A stretch of DNA of 64,000 nucleotides, taken from Alphaproteobacteria bacterium (lineage in GTDB: Bacteria; Pseudomonadota; Alphaproteobacteria; Caulobacterales; Hyphomonadaceae). Numbering within the stretch: position 1 is the first letter of the stretch; each line of letters starts with the position of its first letter. Made by a program: the position numbers and the translations under genes. Below are positions 63,670 through 64,000 of this stretch, piece after piece. The stretch is from NCBI GenBank assembly GCA_018222605.1, contig JAAEZZ010000005.1, forward strand, positions 62,001 through 126,000, read 5' to 3'. The notes under the pieces were generated by a model. That model did not search any database. It was not told the origin of the DNA and was given only the letters and a program-made list of their open reading frames with translations.

Positions 63670-64000
63670 TCAGAATTTGGAATACGCCCCATCAATCAGC
63701 AGCGTGTCGCCGGAATGGAACTTCGATGCGTCCGAGGCGAGATAAACCGCAATGCCGCCAAAATCCTCCGGCTCACCCCAGCGCCGGATCGGGACGCGGG
63801 AGATGACCTTGCTGTTGAACACGTCGCTGCCTTGGCCGCCCTCGGTCATGTCGGTCGCGATCCAGCCGGGCAGAACAGAGTTCGCGCGGATTTTGTAGCG
63901 GCCATACTCGACTGCGATGGCGTTCATCATGGCGATCAGGCCGCCCTTGGTATGGCCATAAGCCTGGTTGCGCGCTGCACCTGACAGGGCCGCCAAAGAG
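63670..64000 (-). CDS. SDR-family oxidoreductase (5' end beyond the window)
   Basis: C-terminal part of a short-chain dehydrogenase; the start lies past base 64000. The visible 110 residues include SLAALSGAARNQAYGHTKGGL (catalytic Ser, Tyr-x3-Lys as YGHTK), PGWIATDM, RRWGEPEDFGGIAVYLASDASKFHSGDTLLIDGA. The reading is in frame to the edge, so any internal start (TTG at 63996) is not the real one. Confidence 0.93.
   Translation of the reverse strand, partial: SLAALSGAARNQAYGHTKGGLIAMMNAIAVEYGRYKIRANSVLPGWIATDMTEGGQGSDVFNSKVISRVPIRRWGEPEDFGGIAVYLASDASKFHSGDTLLIDGAYSKF

Overview
The window is ordinary-density, GC-rich chromosomal DNA (roughly 60% by eye) from an alphaproteobacterium. The best taxonomic guess is a Caulobacterales/Hyphomonadaceae-type marine bacterium, at low to moderate confidence. 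The evidence is a GAAC-N7-GAAC LexA box between uvrA and ssb, a BamF (DUF3035) lipoprotein, a TipF-like EAL protein, a TIGR02301-type protein, an alphaproteobacterial NrtR-like 'NAD regulator', and a UvrA zinc module with Ser replacing one Cys. I see no rRNA, tRNA, CRISPR array, insertion sequence, integrase or phage gene. Most of the window is housekeeping and metabolic core, with a few accessory or stress modules.

Layout. 1-6.7 kb: RhlE-type helicase (cut by the window start), iron superoxide dismutase, a squalene/phytoene-synthase-like protein, a MerR-family regulator divergent from a glutaredoxin-membrane fusion, and a TonB-dependent receptor. 6.7-15 kb: trmFO-queE, three tandem paralogous membrane proteins, uvrA. 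15-22 kb: ssb, a class D beta-lactamase homologue, gyrA, coaD-cyclophilin-queA. 22-29 kb: an SDR-csaA-thioesterase operon, a single-chain GmrSD-like DUF262/DUF1524 protein, an FAH-family hydrolase, a lipoprotein that looks like a metallo-beta-lactamase fold without its metal motif, and the TipF-like EAL protein. 29-39 kb: HAD hydrolase, MaoC hydratase, ribF, a YbjN-like protein, ileS, lspA, bamF and an M16 peptidase pair (one catalytic, one without the zinc motif). 39-47.7 kb: NrtR-like regulator with an HD nucleotidase, a previously unlisted 49-residue membrane peptide, a KAS III enzyme, ygfZ-tag-lipoprotein, and a tightly overlapped run pyrC-isochorismatase-HD-potassium channel. 47.7-64 kb: feruloyl-CoA-synthase-like ligase plus a ThDP enzyme, lytic transglycosylase, dapA-smpB, UDG, gamma-glutamyltransferase, SoxR divergent from a VOC-family gene, D-hydroxyacid dehydrogenase, PQQ sugar dehydrogenase, nitronate monooxygenase, two small acidic secreted proteins and the 3' part of an SDR.

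How the parts work together. Two compact stress circuits can be read directly from the DNA. One is a MerR-type regulator with a 19-bp-spacer promoter and mer-like dyad driving a glutaredoxin/MauE-like membrane protein. The other is SoxR with a canonical SoxR palindrome in a 19-bp-spacer promoter, which points at the VOC-family gene and not at a soxS. DNA repair is represented by uvrA/ssb (shared SOS box), tag and a family 5 UDG. Envelope biogenesis is represented by lspA, bamF, M16 peptidases and a lytic transglycosylase. queE and queA belong to queuosine synthesis.

The most interesting items are the two MerR-family circuits, the possible metal-less MBL lipoprotein, the single-chain GmrSD-like defence candidate, the potassium channel with a C-terminal zinc ribbon inside a pyrimidine/HD operon, the mosaic low-GC block inside the ileS editing domain, and several unexplained perfect inverted repeats in regulatory gaps. 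I did not see a clearly new multi-gene system. All family assignments are from reading sequence motifs; no search was run.
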